A DNA stretch of 44,955 bases from Clostridium sp. CAG:451 (GTDB lineage Bacteria; Bacillota_I; Bacilli_A; RF39; UBA660), in NCBI GenBank assembly GCA_000438295.1, contig FR901032.1:1-44955 (forward strand), in the 5' to 3' direction. Under the pieces are notes generated by a model. That model saw only the letters and a list, made by a program, of their open reading frames with translations, ran no database searches and was not told the origin of the DNA. The position numbers were made by a program, and so were the translations under genes. Shown here piece after piece: positions 31,544 through 40,512 of this stretch (its first letter is position 1; every line of letters starts with the position of its first letter).

Positions 31544-33097
31544 ATGAATCAAATTATACTCTCCACTTTACTATTGTTAGTTGGACTGGTAATTGGTTTT
31601 GGGTTAACCATGTTAATTAATACATTAAGAAAAAATAATGCAACAAAGAAAATAGAAGAAATGTTAGAGGAAGCTAATAAAAAAGCTGATCAATTAAAAC
31701 GTGATTCTATAATGGAAGTAAAAGAAAAAAATTATCAATTAAAACAAGAAGTTGATAAAGAAATCAAAGAAAAAAAACAAGAATTAAAAGAGAATGAATT
31801 ACGTTTAGAAAAACGTGAAAGTAGTATGGACAAAAGAGATGAAATTTGTCAAAAAAGAGAAGCTACTTTAGATGAGAGAGAAGAAAAATTAACCCAAAGA
31901 CAAAAAGAAATTCAACAAGAACAAATTGAAGTGGAGAATTTAAAAAAAGAACAATTGGACTTATTAGAGAAAATATCTGGATTTAGTAAGGAAAAAGCTA
32001 AAGAAGTAGTAATGCAAAAAGTGAAAGAGTCAATGGCAAGAGAGGTTACTGTCTATATCAATGAAAAAGAAATGGAAGCTAAAATTACAGCTGAGAAAAA
32101 GGCTAAAGAGTTAATAGTTACTTCTATGCAAAGATATGCTGCTGATATTGCAAGTGACCAAACAGTTACGGTTGTATCACTACCTAATGAAGATATGAAG
32201 GGAAGACTAATTGGCCGAGAAGGTAGAAATATTAGAACAATTGAAGCAGTAACAGGAGTAGACTTAATTATTGATGATACTCCAGAAGCAGTAGTGTTAT
32301 CAAGCTTTGATCCATTACGTAGAGAAATAGCTAGAGTTATGTTAGAAACTTTAATAAAAGATGGAAGAGTGCATCCTACTAGAATAGAAGAAGTATATGA
32401 TAAAGTAGCTAAAGAAATGAAAGAACAAATAATGGATTACGGAAACGGTGCTTTGTTTGAACTTGGAGTAACTAAAATGAATCCTGAGTTAATTGAATTA
32501 GTAGGAAAACTTCATTTTAGAACTAGTTATGGTCAGAATGCTTTAAGTCATTCCTTAGAAGTGGCTGAACTTGCAGGCCTTATGGCAGCTGAGATTGGTG
32601 AAGATGTTAATCTTGCTAAAAGAGCAGGACTTTTACATGATATTGGTAAAGCAGTTGATCATGAAATTGAAGGAAGTCATGTAAGTATTGGTGTTGATCT
32701 TGCTAAGAAGTATGGTGAAGGAGAGGTAGTCATTAATGCTATTGCTTCTCATCATGGAGATACTGATTCAACTAGTGTTATAGCTAATTTAGTAGCGATA
32801 GCTGATGCTTTATCAGCATCTCGTCCAGGAGCTAGAAATGACTCGTTAGAAAACTATATAAGAAGATTAACAGAACTAGAAGCAGTAGCTTCAGATATAG
32901 AAGGCGTTTCTAAATCTTATGCTATGCAAGCAGGACGTGAATTAAGGGTAATTGTAGAGCCTGAAAAAGTTGATGACTTACAAGCTCACCGTATTGCTAG
33001 AGAAATAAAAGAAAAGATCGAAACAACTCTAAAATATCCAGGTACTATTAAAATAGCAGTTGTTCGTGAGACAAGAGCTTTAGAAGAAGCAAAATAA
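31544..33097 (+). CDS. rny: Ribonuclease Y
   Basis: RNase Y is the membrane-anchored endonuclease that initiates mRNA decay in many Firmicutes. The 517-residue product has an N-terminal transmembrane helix (about 3-24), a long coiled coil (about 30-200), a KH domain (GRLIGREGRNIRTIE) and an HD domain with the metal-binding HDIGKAVDHE and IASHHGD. ATG at 31544 follows GGAGGT by five bases; the open frame from 31532 starts upstream of that site. The gene converges on RNase J, so both main Firmicute decay nucleases are neighbours here. Confidence 0.96.
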   Translation: MNQIILSTLLLLVGLVIGFGLTMLINTLRKNNATKKIEEMLEEANKKADQLKRDSIMEVKEKNYQLKQEVDKEIKEKKQELKENELRLEKRESSMDKRDEICQKREATLDEREEKLTQRQKEIQQEQIEVENLKKEQLDLLEKISGFSKEKAKEVVMQKVKESMAREVTVYINEKEMEAKITAEKKAKELIVTSMQRYAADIASDQTVTVVSLPNEDMKGRLIGREGRNIRTIEAVTGVDLIIDDTPEAVVLSSFDPLRREIARVMLETLIKDGRVHPTRIEEVYDKVAKEMKEQIMDYGNGALFELGVTKMNPELIELVGKLHFRTSYGQNALSHSLEVAELAGLMAAEIGEDVNLAKRAGLLHDIGKAVDHEIEGSHVSIGVDLAKKYGEGEVVINAIASHHGDTDSTSVIANLVAIADALSASRPGARNDSLENYIRRLTELEAVASDIEGVSKSYAMQAGRELRVIVEPEKVDDLQAHRIAREIKEKIETTLKYPGTIKIAVVRETRALEEAK

Positions 33098-33136
33098 AAG
33101 TCAAGGAATTAGATTTTTTCCTTGACTTCTTTTTTT
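33096..33136. terminator. Bidirectional terminator between rny and RNase J
   Basis: AAGTCAAGGAA and TTCCTTGACTT form an 11-base perfect stem with a 9-base loop, followed by CTTTTTTT on plus; T-rich sequence also follows on minus. Confidence 0.87.
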
Positions 33137-34794
33137 ATATCTAAAATTATAGGTAGTAGAAGTGGTCTTCTTCCGGTAAGTTCATATACATAGCTAGATA
33201 AATCTTGACTAATAGTTGTTTTTAAATCACTAAAACTTACATGAGAATCATTTAACTTCTTGGTAATTAAATTACCAGCCATATTTTCAATTTTTCTTAA
33301 AAGTTCTTCATTTTCATTAACAAGAACAAATCCTCTTGTGGTAATATTGGGTTTAATTAATAGTTTTTTAGCTTGAAAATCAATATTAATAATTACTACT
33401 AAAATACCATCATTAGCCATTATCTTACGATCGTGAATAACAGCACTTCCAACCTCACCAACTCTTGATCCATCTACATAAATAGGAGTATTAGGATAAC
33501 TTTCTCCCTTACTAATCTTATGATTGTTTAAAATAAGACTATCTCCATTTTTTAAGATAAAAGTATTTTCTTTTGGAATACCACAGTCTACTCCAAGTTC
33601 TGCATGTCTTTTAAGCATGCGATAGTCACCGTGGAATGGCATTAAATACTTAGGATTTAATAATCTAATCATTAATTTTAATTCTTCTTGATTAGCATGT
33701 CCTGATGTATGAAGACTATTAATAGTCATATTTGTAAAGACTTTAACACCTTTTAGATATAATTTGTTAATTGTTTTAGAAATACTTAAAGCATTTCCAG
33801 GGATTGCACTACTTGAAAATATTACAATGTCATCTGGTCTTAACTTAATTTGTTTATGTGTTCCATCTGCTATCCTTGATAAGGCAGCAAGTGGTTCTCC
33901 TTGAGATCCGGTACAAAGAATGGTTACTTCTCCTGGTTTTAAATTATTAGCTTCATCTGCACGAATTAGTAATTCTTTGTGATCAATATATCCACCTTTT
34001 ATAGAAATATCAATATTGTTTTCCATAGATCTTCCAAATACACAAATTTTTCTATTATGTTTATAACAAGACTCAAATATATGCTTTAACCTATATATAT
34101 TAGAAGCGAAAGTAGCTATAATTATTCTATTATACTTATACTTATCAAATATATCAGTTAAAGTGTCATCAACTCTTGATTCACTAATACTCATTCCTTC
34201 GTTTAAGGCATTAGTAGAATCACTTATTAATAAATCAACCCCTTGATGACCAATAGTAGCCATCTTATAAAGATCAGCCATAGGACCGATAGGCGTTAGA
34301 TCAAACTTAAAGTCTCCTGTTGTTACGATAGTTCCATTAGGAGTTTTAACCACTATCCCATGTGAATCTGGGATGGAGTGGGTTGTTCTAATAAAATCTA
34401 TTTCAAAGTATTTAAATTTAACAGTTGTTTGATCATTATATACATAAAGATTATCATAACGGATGTTACGATCTTTTAATTTCATATCAATTAATTCTTT
34501 TGCTTGATTTGGTGCATAAATAGCAGGTATATTTACCATTTGTAATAAGAATGGTATAGCTCCAATATGATCTTCATGACCATGGGTTATAAATAAAGCT
34601 TTAATTTTATCTTCGTTTTGTTTCAAAAAAGAATAGTCTGGTAATACATAATCTATTCCTAATAAATCTCCTGCAAAAGAAACACCAGCATCTAAAATAA
34701 TAATTTCATCTTTATGCATGACGCAGTACATATTACGTCCAACTTCACCTAAGCCACCTAGAACAATAACCTTTGTTTCATCTGACTTATTCAT
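33109..34794 (-). CDS. Ribonuclease J
   Basis: RNase J is a metallo-beta-lactamase/beta-CASP enzyme with 5'-3' exonuclease and endonuclease activity in mRNA decay and rRNA maturation. The 561-residue product has the GGLGEVGRNMY start, zinc-binding HGHEDHIGAIP, the TGDFKFD and SDSTNA motifs, and the beta-CASP STNALNEG and CTGSQGEP blocks, then LHTSGHANQEEL and FHGDYRML. ATG at 34794 follows AAAGGAG; the longer frame to 34842 lacks such a site. Whether it corresponds to RNase J1 or J2 cannot be settled here. It is a single gene with its own promoter. Confidence 0.95.
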   Translation of the reverse strand: MNKSDETKVIVLGGLGEVGRNMYCVMHKDEIIILDAGVSFAGDLLGIDYVLPDYSFLKQNEDKIKALFITHGHEDHIGAIPFLLQMVNIPAIYAPNQAKELIDMKLKDRNIRYDNLYVYNDQTTVKFKYFEIDFIRTTHSIPDSHGIVVKTPNGTIVTTGDFKFDLTPIGPMADLYKMATIGHQGVDLLISDSTNALNEGMSISESRVDDTLTDIFDKYKYNRIIIATFASNIYRLKHIFESCYKHNRKICVFGRSMENNIDISIKGGYIDHKELLIRADEANNLKPGEVTILCTGSQGEPLAALSRIADGTHKQIKLRPDDIVIFSSSAIPGNALSISKTINKLYLKGVKVFTNMTINSLHTSGHANQEELKLMIRLLNPKYLMPFHGDYRMLKRHAELGVDCGIPKENTFILKNGDSLILNNHKISKGESYPNTPIYVDGSRVGEVGSAVIHDRKIMANDGILVVIINIDFQAKKLLIKPNITTRGFVLVNENEELLRKIENMAGNLITKKLNDSHVSFSDLKTTISQDLSSYVYELTGRRPLLLPIILDIKKEVKEKI

Positions 34795-34844
34795 TTTTTC
34801 TCCTTTCTTTGAAGTTAATAATAAGAAAGAACTAACCGACATAA

Positions 34845-34873
34845 ATTATACTATATAAATAAACATTTGTCTA
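34845..34873 (-). promoter_or_regulatory. RNase J promoter
   Basis: On the minus strand TAGACA (34873-34868) and TATAAT (34850-34845) are 17 bases apart. Confidence 0.75.
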
Positions 34874-34875
34874 GC

Positions 34876-34904
34876 TTGACTTTTCAGAAAAAAAATGGTA
34901 TAAT
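34876..34904 (+). promoter_or_regulatory. Adhesin-sortase operon promoter
   Basis: TTGACT (34876-34881) and TATAAT (34899-34904) are 17 bases apart. Its -35 lies only two bases from the -35 of the divergent RNase J promoter. Confidence 0.8.
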
Positions 34905-34934
34905 CTAGCCACAAATATGGGAGGAGTATAGCAA

Positions 34935-34997
34935 ATGACTTGGGCTAAAACTCTTGCTATTTTAGGTGATTGGTGGTATAATATAGGCACCAATTGA
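34935..34997 (+). CDS. 20-codon Trp-rich leader ORF before the adhesin
   Basis: An ORF encoding a 20-residue peptide (MTWAKTLAILGDWWYNIGTN) has a strong ribosome-binding site (GGGAGGAG) and starts about 25 bases after the expected transcription start. Its end coincides with a hairpin (ATTGGTG and CACCAAT, 34969-34994), and the adhesin start follows 17 bases after its stop. Three of 20 residues are Trp. It may be a leader peptide that couples translation to adhesin expression, or a small product in its own right. Confidence 0.45.
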   Translation: MTWAKTLAILGDWWYNIGTN

Positions 34998-35014
34998 GAT
35001 TAGGGGGTAAAATT

Positions 35015-36844
35015 ATGAAAGATAATCTAAAAAAAGTTGGAATGTTGTCATTAATAATAATGATGATTGGTTCATTTTTTTCAGGACTTGTATTAAATGT
35101 AGAAGCAACTTCTGTTCCAAAGTCTTTTACAGCAACTTCTGAAAAATATCTTGATGGTTATATTGCTGGATATCATTTTGGAAAGAAGAAAAATAGTGCC
35201 GGAGGATATGTTTATTGTAACAATATTCACAAAGGAACTCCACATGGTGAAAAAATGACACTTGTGGGACAAGCTCCAGCAGGTATTGCTTATATTTTAT
35301 CTAATGGTTATCCAAGTAAGAGTATCACAGGAAATAGTGATTATGATTACTATATTACGCAAGCAGCTGTTTGGTGGTATTTAGATGATACAACTGGTTC
35401 TAATAACTTATCAAAAAGTTTTAAAACAACAGGTAGTGACCCACATGGGTTAAGAAAATATGTTAAGTCATTAGTTGCAGCAGCAAAAAAAGTAAAAAGT
35501 TACTCTACAGCTAGTCTTAAAGTTAATAATGCTAGTAGTGCTATGACTTTATCTAGTGACAAAAATTATTATGTTTCAAATAGTATTGGTGTAACTGCTA
35601 AATCTGTAAGTGGTAAATATAGTGTTTCTTTATCAGGAGCACCTAGTGGAACAAGAATTGTTAATGCTTCAACTTTGAGTGATGCTAGTTCTTTTGCTAC
35701 TAATGAAAAATTTAAAGTAATGGTACCAGTATCTAGTGCTAAAAATTTAAAAACAACTATTACAGTAAATGTTAAAGCTACAGGAAAAGTTGATAAAGCT
35801 TATGAATATAAGTCATCTGATAGTTCAGTACAAAATGTTTATGGAAAAGCTTTATATCCAACAACTAGTAAATTATCAGCTAAAACTACACTTAATTTAG
35901 CAACAAGCAAAGTATCTATTACAAAGATTGATTCAAAAACTAAGAAAGGTTTAGCTGGAGCTACATTTGTTTTATATGATAACTCTGGTAAACAAATTAC
36001 AACTTGGACATCAACAACAGGAGCTCATATAATTCAAAACTTACCAAATGGTACTTATAAATTAAAAGAAACAAAAGCACCAGCTGGATATAAAATAAGT
36101 AAAGAATTAACAACTTTTACAATAAGTGATACTAATCGTAATATAACAATTAAAGTAGAAAATACGCTTTATAGTAAAGTATCAATTATTAAGATTGATT
36201 CTAAAACTAAAGTTGCTTTAGCAGGAGCAGAATTTGTTTTATATGATAATTCTGGAAAGAAAATAACATCTTGGACATCAACTGGTAAAGCTCATGTAAT
36301 TCAAAACTTACCAAATGGTACTTATACATTAAAAGAAACAAAAGCACCAGCTGGATATAAAATAAGTAAAGAATCAACAAACTTTACAATAAGTGATACT
36401 AATCGTGATGTAACAGTTAAAGTAGAAAATACAGCTTTAACTAAATTAGTAAACATTGTTAAGATTGATAAATCAACAGGTCAACCTCTTGCAGGGGCTC
36501 ATTTAATAGTAAAAAATGAAAAAGGTGAAACAATAGCTGATTTCGTTAGTACAGAAGAACCTTATGTAATTAAGGATTTAGCTGATGGTAAATATAGTGT
36601 ATATGAAGTAGAAGCACCTGATGGTTATAAAAAATCAGAAGCAACTTATTATTTCACAATAAGTGATGGTAATACTGTTGCTAGCGTTACAGTTGAGAAT
36701 GAAAAGGATGTGCCAGAGGAAGTAGTTGAGGTTCCTAACACAGGAAACAATAATACAGTAATTCCTATTGCTCTTGGTTCAACAGCTCTATTATCCGGTG
36801 TTGGTTTTGTATACTATAATGAAAAGAAGAAAAAACAACAATAA
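35015..36844 (+). CDS. Sortase-anchored thioester/SpaA-domain surface adhesin
   Basis: This 609-residue cell-wall protein has a signal peptide (about 1-32). The thioester (TQXA) domain has Cys68 in YVYCNN and Gln116 in YITQAAVWWYL, the pair that forms an internal thioester able to bond covalently to host amines. After a linker come three CnaB/SpaA prealbumin-like domains (about 300-387, 388-477 and 478-566). Each has a Lys in KID, a Glu in KETKAP or YEVEAP and an Asn in VEN, as needed for an isopeptide bond. The C terminus is a sorting signal: VPNTG, a hydrophobic helix and EKKKKQQ. ATG at 35015 follows TAGGGGG. The sortase gene overlaps the 3' end. Confidence 0.93.
   Translation: MKDNLKKVGMLSLIIMMIGSFFSGLVLNVEATSVPKSFTATSEKYLDGYIAGYHFGKKKNSAGGYVYCNNIHKGTPHGEKMTLVGQAPAGIAYILSNGYPSKSITGNSDYDYYITQAAVWWYLDDTTGSNNLSKSFKTTGSDPHGLRKYVKSLVAAAKKVKSYSTASLKVNNASSAMTLSSDKNYYVSNSIGVTAKSVSGKYSVSLSGAPSGTRIVNASTLSDASSFATNEKFKVMVPVSSAKNLKTTITVNVKATGKVDKAYEYKSSDSSVQNVYGKALYPTTSKLSAKTTLNLATSKVSITKIDSKTKKGLAGATFVLYDNSGKQITTWTSTTGAHIIQNLPNGTYKLKETKAPAGYKISKELTTFTISDTNRNITIKVENTLYSKVSIIKIDSKTKVALAGAEFVLYDNSGKKITSWTSTGKAHVIQNLPNGTYTLKETKAPAGYKISKESTNFTISDTNRDVTVKVENTALTKLVNIVKIDKSTGQPLAGAHLIVKNEKGETIADFVSTEEPYVIKDLADGKYSVYEVEAPDGYKKSEATYYFTISDGNTVASVTVENEKDVPEEVVEVPNTGNNNTVIPIALGSTALLSGVGFVYYNEKKKKQQ
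35911..36444 (+). repeat. Two near-identical 267-base tandem repeats in the adhesin
   Basis: The first two SpaA domains begin with AGTATC(T/A)ATT at 35911 and 36178, an 89-codon period, and share long identical DNA stretches, especially the second half of each unit. A third unit from about 36448 is much more diverged. This suggests recent duplication or gene conversion. Confidence 0.8.
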
Positions 36845-37460
36845 TATATTATCTTCTAATATAGTTGCATTAATTAGTGCGATAGTAATTGTTATTGGTT
36901 TATTTCTAATATTTTATAATTTCATTAATAAAAAACGTTTAGTTGCTTATGATTATATCAATGAGCAACTAAACACTAATGTTGAAGTTAAAAATATTAC
37001 ATCAACGGATGAACCAGAAGAAAAAGAAGAAGAAGATAATACTGATAATGATTTAGAACATTATATAGGTTATTTGGAAATACCAAAAATAGGATTTAAT
37101 AGGGGCTTTTATAATATTGCTTCTCCTAATAATACAGTGGAAAGTAATATTCAAGTTATTAATGGAAGTAAAATGCCAAATAAGAAAAATGGTAACCTAA
37201 TTATTGCTGGTCACTCTGGAACTGGTTGGAAAGCTTTCTTTAATGACTTATATCAATTAAATATTGGAGATCAAGCTATTGTAACTTATAAAAATCGTAA
37301 GTATACATATCAAATTGAAAATATTTCTAAACAAGCAAAAACAGGTACTCTTACCATTAAGAGAAACAAAAATAAGACAACATTGACACTAATAACATGT
37401 ACAAATAACGATAGTACTACTCAGACCATTTATGTGGCTAGTCTAGTTAATGTATCATAA
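36819..37460 (+). CDS. Sortase (class D/B-like)
   Basis: This membrane transpeptidase would attach the adjacent adhesin to the cell wall or polymerise it. The 213-residue product has an N-terminal transmembrane helix (about 13-33), an acidic linker, then the sortase barrel from about 82 (YIGYLEIPKIGF). Catalytic His132 is in IAGHSGTGW and Cys194 in LTLITCTNN. The arginine that normally follows the cysteine is not found; the segment reads STTQTIYVASL. ATG at 36819 lies 26 bases inside the adhesin gene with only a weak ribosome-binding site, implying translational coupling. The exact class is uncertain. Confidence 0.9.
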   Translation: MKRRKNNNNILSSNIVALISAIVIVIGLFLIFYNFINKKRLVAYDYINEQLNTNVEVKNITSTDEPEEKEEEDNTDNDLEHYIGYLEIPKIGFNRGFYNIASPNNTVESNIQVINGSKMPNKKNGNLIIAGHSGTGWKAFFNDLYQLNIGDQAIVTYKNRKYTYQIENISKQAKTGTLTIKRNKNKTTLTLITCTNNDSTTQTIYVASLVNVS

Positions 37461-37482
37461 AAATAAAAGGGGGGTGTTGGTG

Positions 37483-38322
37483 ATGAGTCCAGTATCGTTA
37501 GACGAAAAATTAAAAATTATTTGGAGTGTGATATCCTCGTCACCTCTATACCTAATATTCTTTGTGGCTATTGCTGTATTAGTTTTCTTATTTAGTACTA
37601 CTAATAATGCTAATAAAAAACAAAGTAGAAAAACGTATTTATTAATTTATACAGCTTTCTTTATCTATCTTATTATTCAATATGGAGAAAGTTTCTCTAC
37701 CTTAGTAGATTATGCTGTTAATCAAGTGTTTATTGGTTATTACTTTCCTAATATAGTAATATACATATGTATGCTTTTAATAGCAACTATCATTACTTTA
37801 GTAAGTATCTTTCATAAAAATATATCTAGAATAATTAAAGTGTTAAATTCAATTATTTATGGATTGTTAATTTATTTCTTAATATTAATGTTAAGTATTG
37901 TTAATACGTTAAAAGTAGATGTATTTGATTTAAAAGAATTATATAGTAGTGATAAAGTTCGTAGTTTACTAGAATTTAGTATGTTTCTATTTGTAACTTG
38001 GGTATTAGTCTTGGTAGTTTATCATTTCATTCGTAAATATCAAGAAAAGAAAAGAGAAGATACTAAAGAAGAATTTGTTAACTATAATGTTATTCATAAC
38101 TTTGATGAAGAAAAAGTATTGTCACCTCGTAAAGAGTATACTTATTTTGAACAACCAAAAGTAGAATCACCAGAAGTAAAAGAAGAAAAGAAGGAAGAAC
38201 CATTTACTATTGAGGAATATAAATTAATGTTAAAAGTTCTTAAAGAAGAAAAAATGAAGGAACAACAACAGGCTAGTGCATTAACAGAGTTAAATCGTTT
38301 ATATCAAAGTATTGGAGAATAG
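37483..38322 (+). CDS. Five-helix membrane protein of the sortase cassette, unknown function
   Basis: This 279-residue protein has five predicted transmembrane helices (about 21-38, 51-68, 90-110, 118-140 and 163-183) and a long charged cytoplasmic tail (184-279) rich in Glu and Lys, ending with a Gln-rich helix. No family was recognised. ATG at 37483 follows GGGGGG by nine bases; the longer frame from 37450 starts inside the sortase gene. It is the last gene before a terminator, so it is transcribed with the adhesin and sortase. Its role there is unknown. Confidence 0.82.
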   Translation: MSPVSLDEKLKIIWSVISSSPLYLIFFVAIAVLVFLFSTTNNANKKQSRKTYLLIYTAFFIYLIIQYGESFSTLVDYAVNQVFIGYYFPNIVIYICMLLIATIITLVSIFHKNISRIIKVLNSIIYGLLIYFLILMLSIVNTLKVDVFDLKELYSSDKVRSLLEFSMFLFVTWVLVLVVYHFIRKYQEKKREDTKEEFVNYNVIHNFDEEKVLSPRKEYTYFEQPKVESPEVKEEKKEEPFTIEEYKLMLKVLKEEKMKEQQQASALTELNRLYQSIGE

Positions 38323-38345
38323 AAAAAATCTATTCTTTTTTTTGC
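38316..38345 (+). terminator. Terminator of the adhesin-sortase operon
   Basis: AGAATAGA and TCTATTCT form a perfect stem with a 5-base loop and a run of eight T. It overlaps the stop codon. Confidence 0.83.
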
Positions 38346-38405
38346 CATTGCTAGCATTAACTGTTAATTTAAGATATAATTAATATGGGAGTGAGGGAAG
38401 AGAAG

Positions 38406-40499
38406 ATGGATTTAGAAAATTTAAATAAAGAGCAAAAGAAAGCAGTATTATATAATGAAGGACCTCTTCTTATTCTAGCAGGAGCAGGTAGTGGTAAGAC
38501 TAAAGTTTTAACTACTAAGATAGCATACTTAATTAAAGAAAAAAATATATCACCTTATGAAGTACTTGCTATAACATTTACTAATAAAGCAGCTAAAGAA
38601 ATGAAGGAAAGAGTAGAAAATTTAATTGGTGAAGAAGCACGTTTTATTCAAATATCTACTTTTCATTCTTTTGGTCTTAAGCTATTAAGAGAAAACTGTA
38701 AAACCTTAGGATATGATTCTAATTTTGTTATAATGGATAGTGATGATTCATTAGTAATAGTTAAAAAAATAATGAAGGACTTGAACTACGACATAAAACA
38801 ATTTAGTCCGAAGGCAGTTAAGAATAAAATAAGTAGTTGTAAAAATGAACTTATGTCACCTAATGATTATGAGAAGTATGTAGCAGGTGATTTTGATCAG
38901 ATAATATTAGATGTTTATAGAAAATATGAAGAAAAATTAAAGAGTAGTAATGCTGTTGACTTTGATGACTTATTATTACTACCTATAAAACTATTTAGAA
39001 AACATAAAGATATTTTAGAAATGTATCAAAATAGATATAAGTATATTTTAATAGATGAGTATCAGGATACTAATGAAGCTCAATATATATTATCAAAAAT
39101 GATAAGTGTCAAATATAAAAATATTTGTGTAGTAGGAGATGCAGATCAAGCAATATATGGCTTTAGAGGTGCTAATTATAAAAATATTTTAAACTTTGAA
39201 AAAGATTATCCCAATGCCTTAAGTATTAAACTAGAACAAAACTATAGATCAACTAAAAATATTTTGGATGCAGCTAACTGTGTTATTAGAAATAATCAGA
39301 GTAGAAAAGAAAAGAATCTTTGGTCAACTAAAGGTGATGGTGAGAAGGTTACTTATTATAGAGCTTATGATCAATTAGATGAAGCTCATCAAGTAGCTAG
39401 TTTTATAAAAAAAATACAAGATAGTGGTAAAAGTCTTAGTCAAGTAGCTATACTTTATAGAACTAATGCACAGTCACGTGTAATTGAAGAAGAATTACTA
39501 AAAGATAGTATCCCCTATCATATAGTAGGAGGTTTAAGTTTTTATTCAAGAAAAGAAATTAAAGACTTATTAGCATACTTAAAACTAATCTATAATGAAA
39601 AAGATGATGTTAGTTTCTTAAGAGTTATTAATACACCTAAAAGAGGAATAGGACTAAAGACTATTCAAGCTTTACAGACTAGAGCTGACGTAAATAACTC
39701 TAGCCTATTTGATGCGATTGATGGTGGTAAAGAACAAATATTTAAAGATTTAATCTTATCACTAAAGAAAGTATCAGAAACGGTAAGCCTTACAGAGTTA
39801 ATTGATAAAGTATTGGATGCTAGTGGAATTAGAAAAGAACTAGAAGCGGAAAAAAGTATAGAAGCTGAAGTTAGACTTGAAAACTTAAAAGAATTTAAAT
39901 CAATTACCAAGGCTTTTGAAGAAAGATTAGGTCTAGTATCATTAGAAGACTTTCTATATGAGATAAGCTTAGTAAATGATAAAGATGAATATAGTGAAGC
40001 TAAGGATAAAGTAAGTTTAATGACAGTTCATTCTGTTAAAGGACTTGAGTTTGATATAGTATTTGTTATCGGACTTGAAGAAGGTATTTTTCCACATATG
40101 AATAGTTTATATAGTAGTTATGATGTTGAGGAAGAAAGAAGACTTTGCTATGTTGCTATAACAAGAGCAAGAGAAAAATTATATCTATTTAATGCAAGGC
40201 GAAGAGTACTATTTGGTAATGAACAAATTAATCCACCAAGTAGATTCTTAGGAGAAATAGATAAAGACTTATTAGAAACTAATACGGTGGCAAGGAAAGA
40301 ATCAGAAAAGAAGATAGATGTAAATAGTGTCTTAAGAGATGAAGAGATTGATTATCAAATAGGTGATTATGTTGTGCATGATCATTTTGGTAGAGGCAAG
40401 GTAGTAGATGTTACTAATTCATTAGTTACAGTTGCATTCCCAATACCATTTGGGGTTAAAAAACTATTAAAGAATCATAAAAGTTTAGCAAAAATTTAG
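38406..40499 (+). CDS. pcrA: ATP-dependent DNA helicase PcrA/UvrD
   Basis: This SF1A 3'-5' helicase acts in repair, plasmid replication and removal of RecA or stalled RNA polymerase. The 697-residue product has Walker A AGAGSGKT (about 24-31), the TFTNKAAKEMKERV motif, Walker B ILIDEYQDTN, GDADQAIYGFRGA, the LEQNYRS motif, VMTVHSVKGLEF-like MTVHSVKGLEFD and YVAITRAREKLYL. A C-terminal Tudor-like fold (VVHDHFGRGKVV), the RNA polymerase contact in PcrA, is kept. ATG at 38406 follows GAGGGAAG; the ATG at 38385 lacks a ribosome-binding site. A TATAAT at 38375 may be its -10. In Firmicutes pcrA commonly precedes ligA, as it does here with two genes between. Confidence 0.95.
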   Translation: MDLENLNKEQKKAVLYNEGPLLILAGAGSGKTKVLTTKIAYLIKEKNISPYEVLAITFTNKAAKEMKERVENLIGEEARFIQISTFHSFGLKLLRENCKTLGYDSNFVIMDSDDSLVIVKKIMKDLNYDIKQFSPKAVKNKISSCKNELMSPNDYEKYVAGDFDQIILDVYRKYEEKLKSSNAVDFDDLLLLPIKLFRKHKDILEMYQNRYKYILIDEYQDTNEAQYILSKMISVKYKNICVVGDADQAIYGFRGANYKNILNFEKDYPNALSIKLEQNYRSTKNILDAANCVIRNNQSRKEKNLWSTKGDGEKVTYYRAYDQLDEAHQVASFIKKIQDSGKSLSQVAILYRTNAQSRVIEEELLKDSIPYHIVGGLSFYSRKEIKDLLAYLKLIYNEKDDVSFLRVINTPKRGIGLKTIQALQTRADVNNSSLFDAIDGGKEQIFKDLILSLKKVSETVSLTELIDKVLDASGIRKELEAEKSIEAEVRLENLKEFKSITKAFEERLGLVSLEDFLYEISLVNDKDEYSEAKDKVSLMTVHSVKGLEFDIVFVIGLEEGIFPHMNSLYSSYDVEEERRLCYVAITRAREKLYLFNARRRVLFGNEQINPPSRFLGEIDKDLLETNTVARKESEKKIDVNSVLRDEEIDYQIGDYVVHDHFGRGKVVDVTNSLVTVAFPIPFGVKKLLKNHKSLAKI

Positions 40500-40512
40500 G
40501 AGGGTTTAAAAA

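Noticed and set aside
35911..36711. Regular repeats considered as a CRISPR-like array
   Set aside because: The 267-base period is in frame and encodes SpaA domains; there are no short repeats with unique spacers anywhere in the window.
39665..39910. Minus-strand frame inside pcrA, and another at 42477-42734 inside ligA
   Set aside because: They are antisense to full-length conserved genes and lack ribosome-binding sites.
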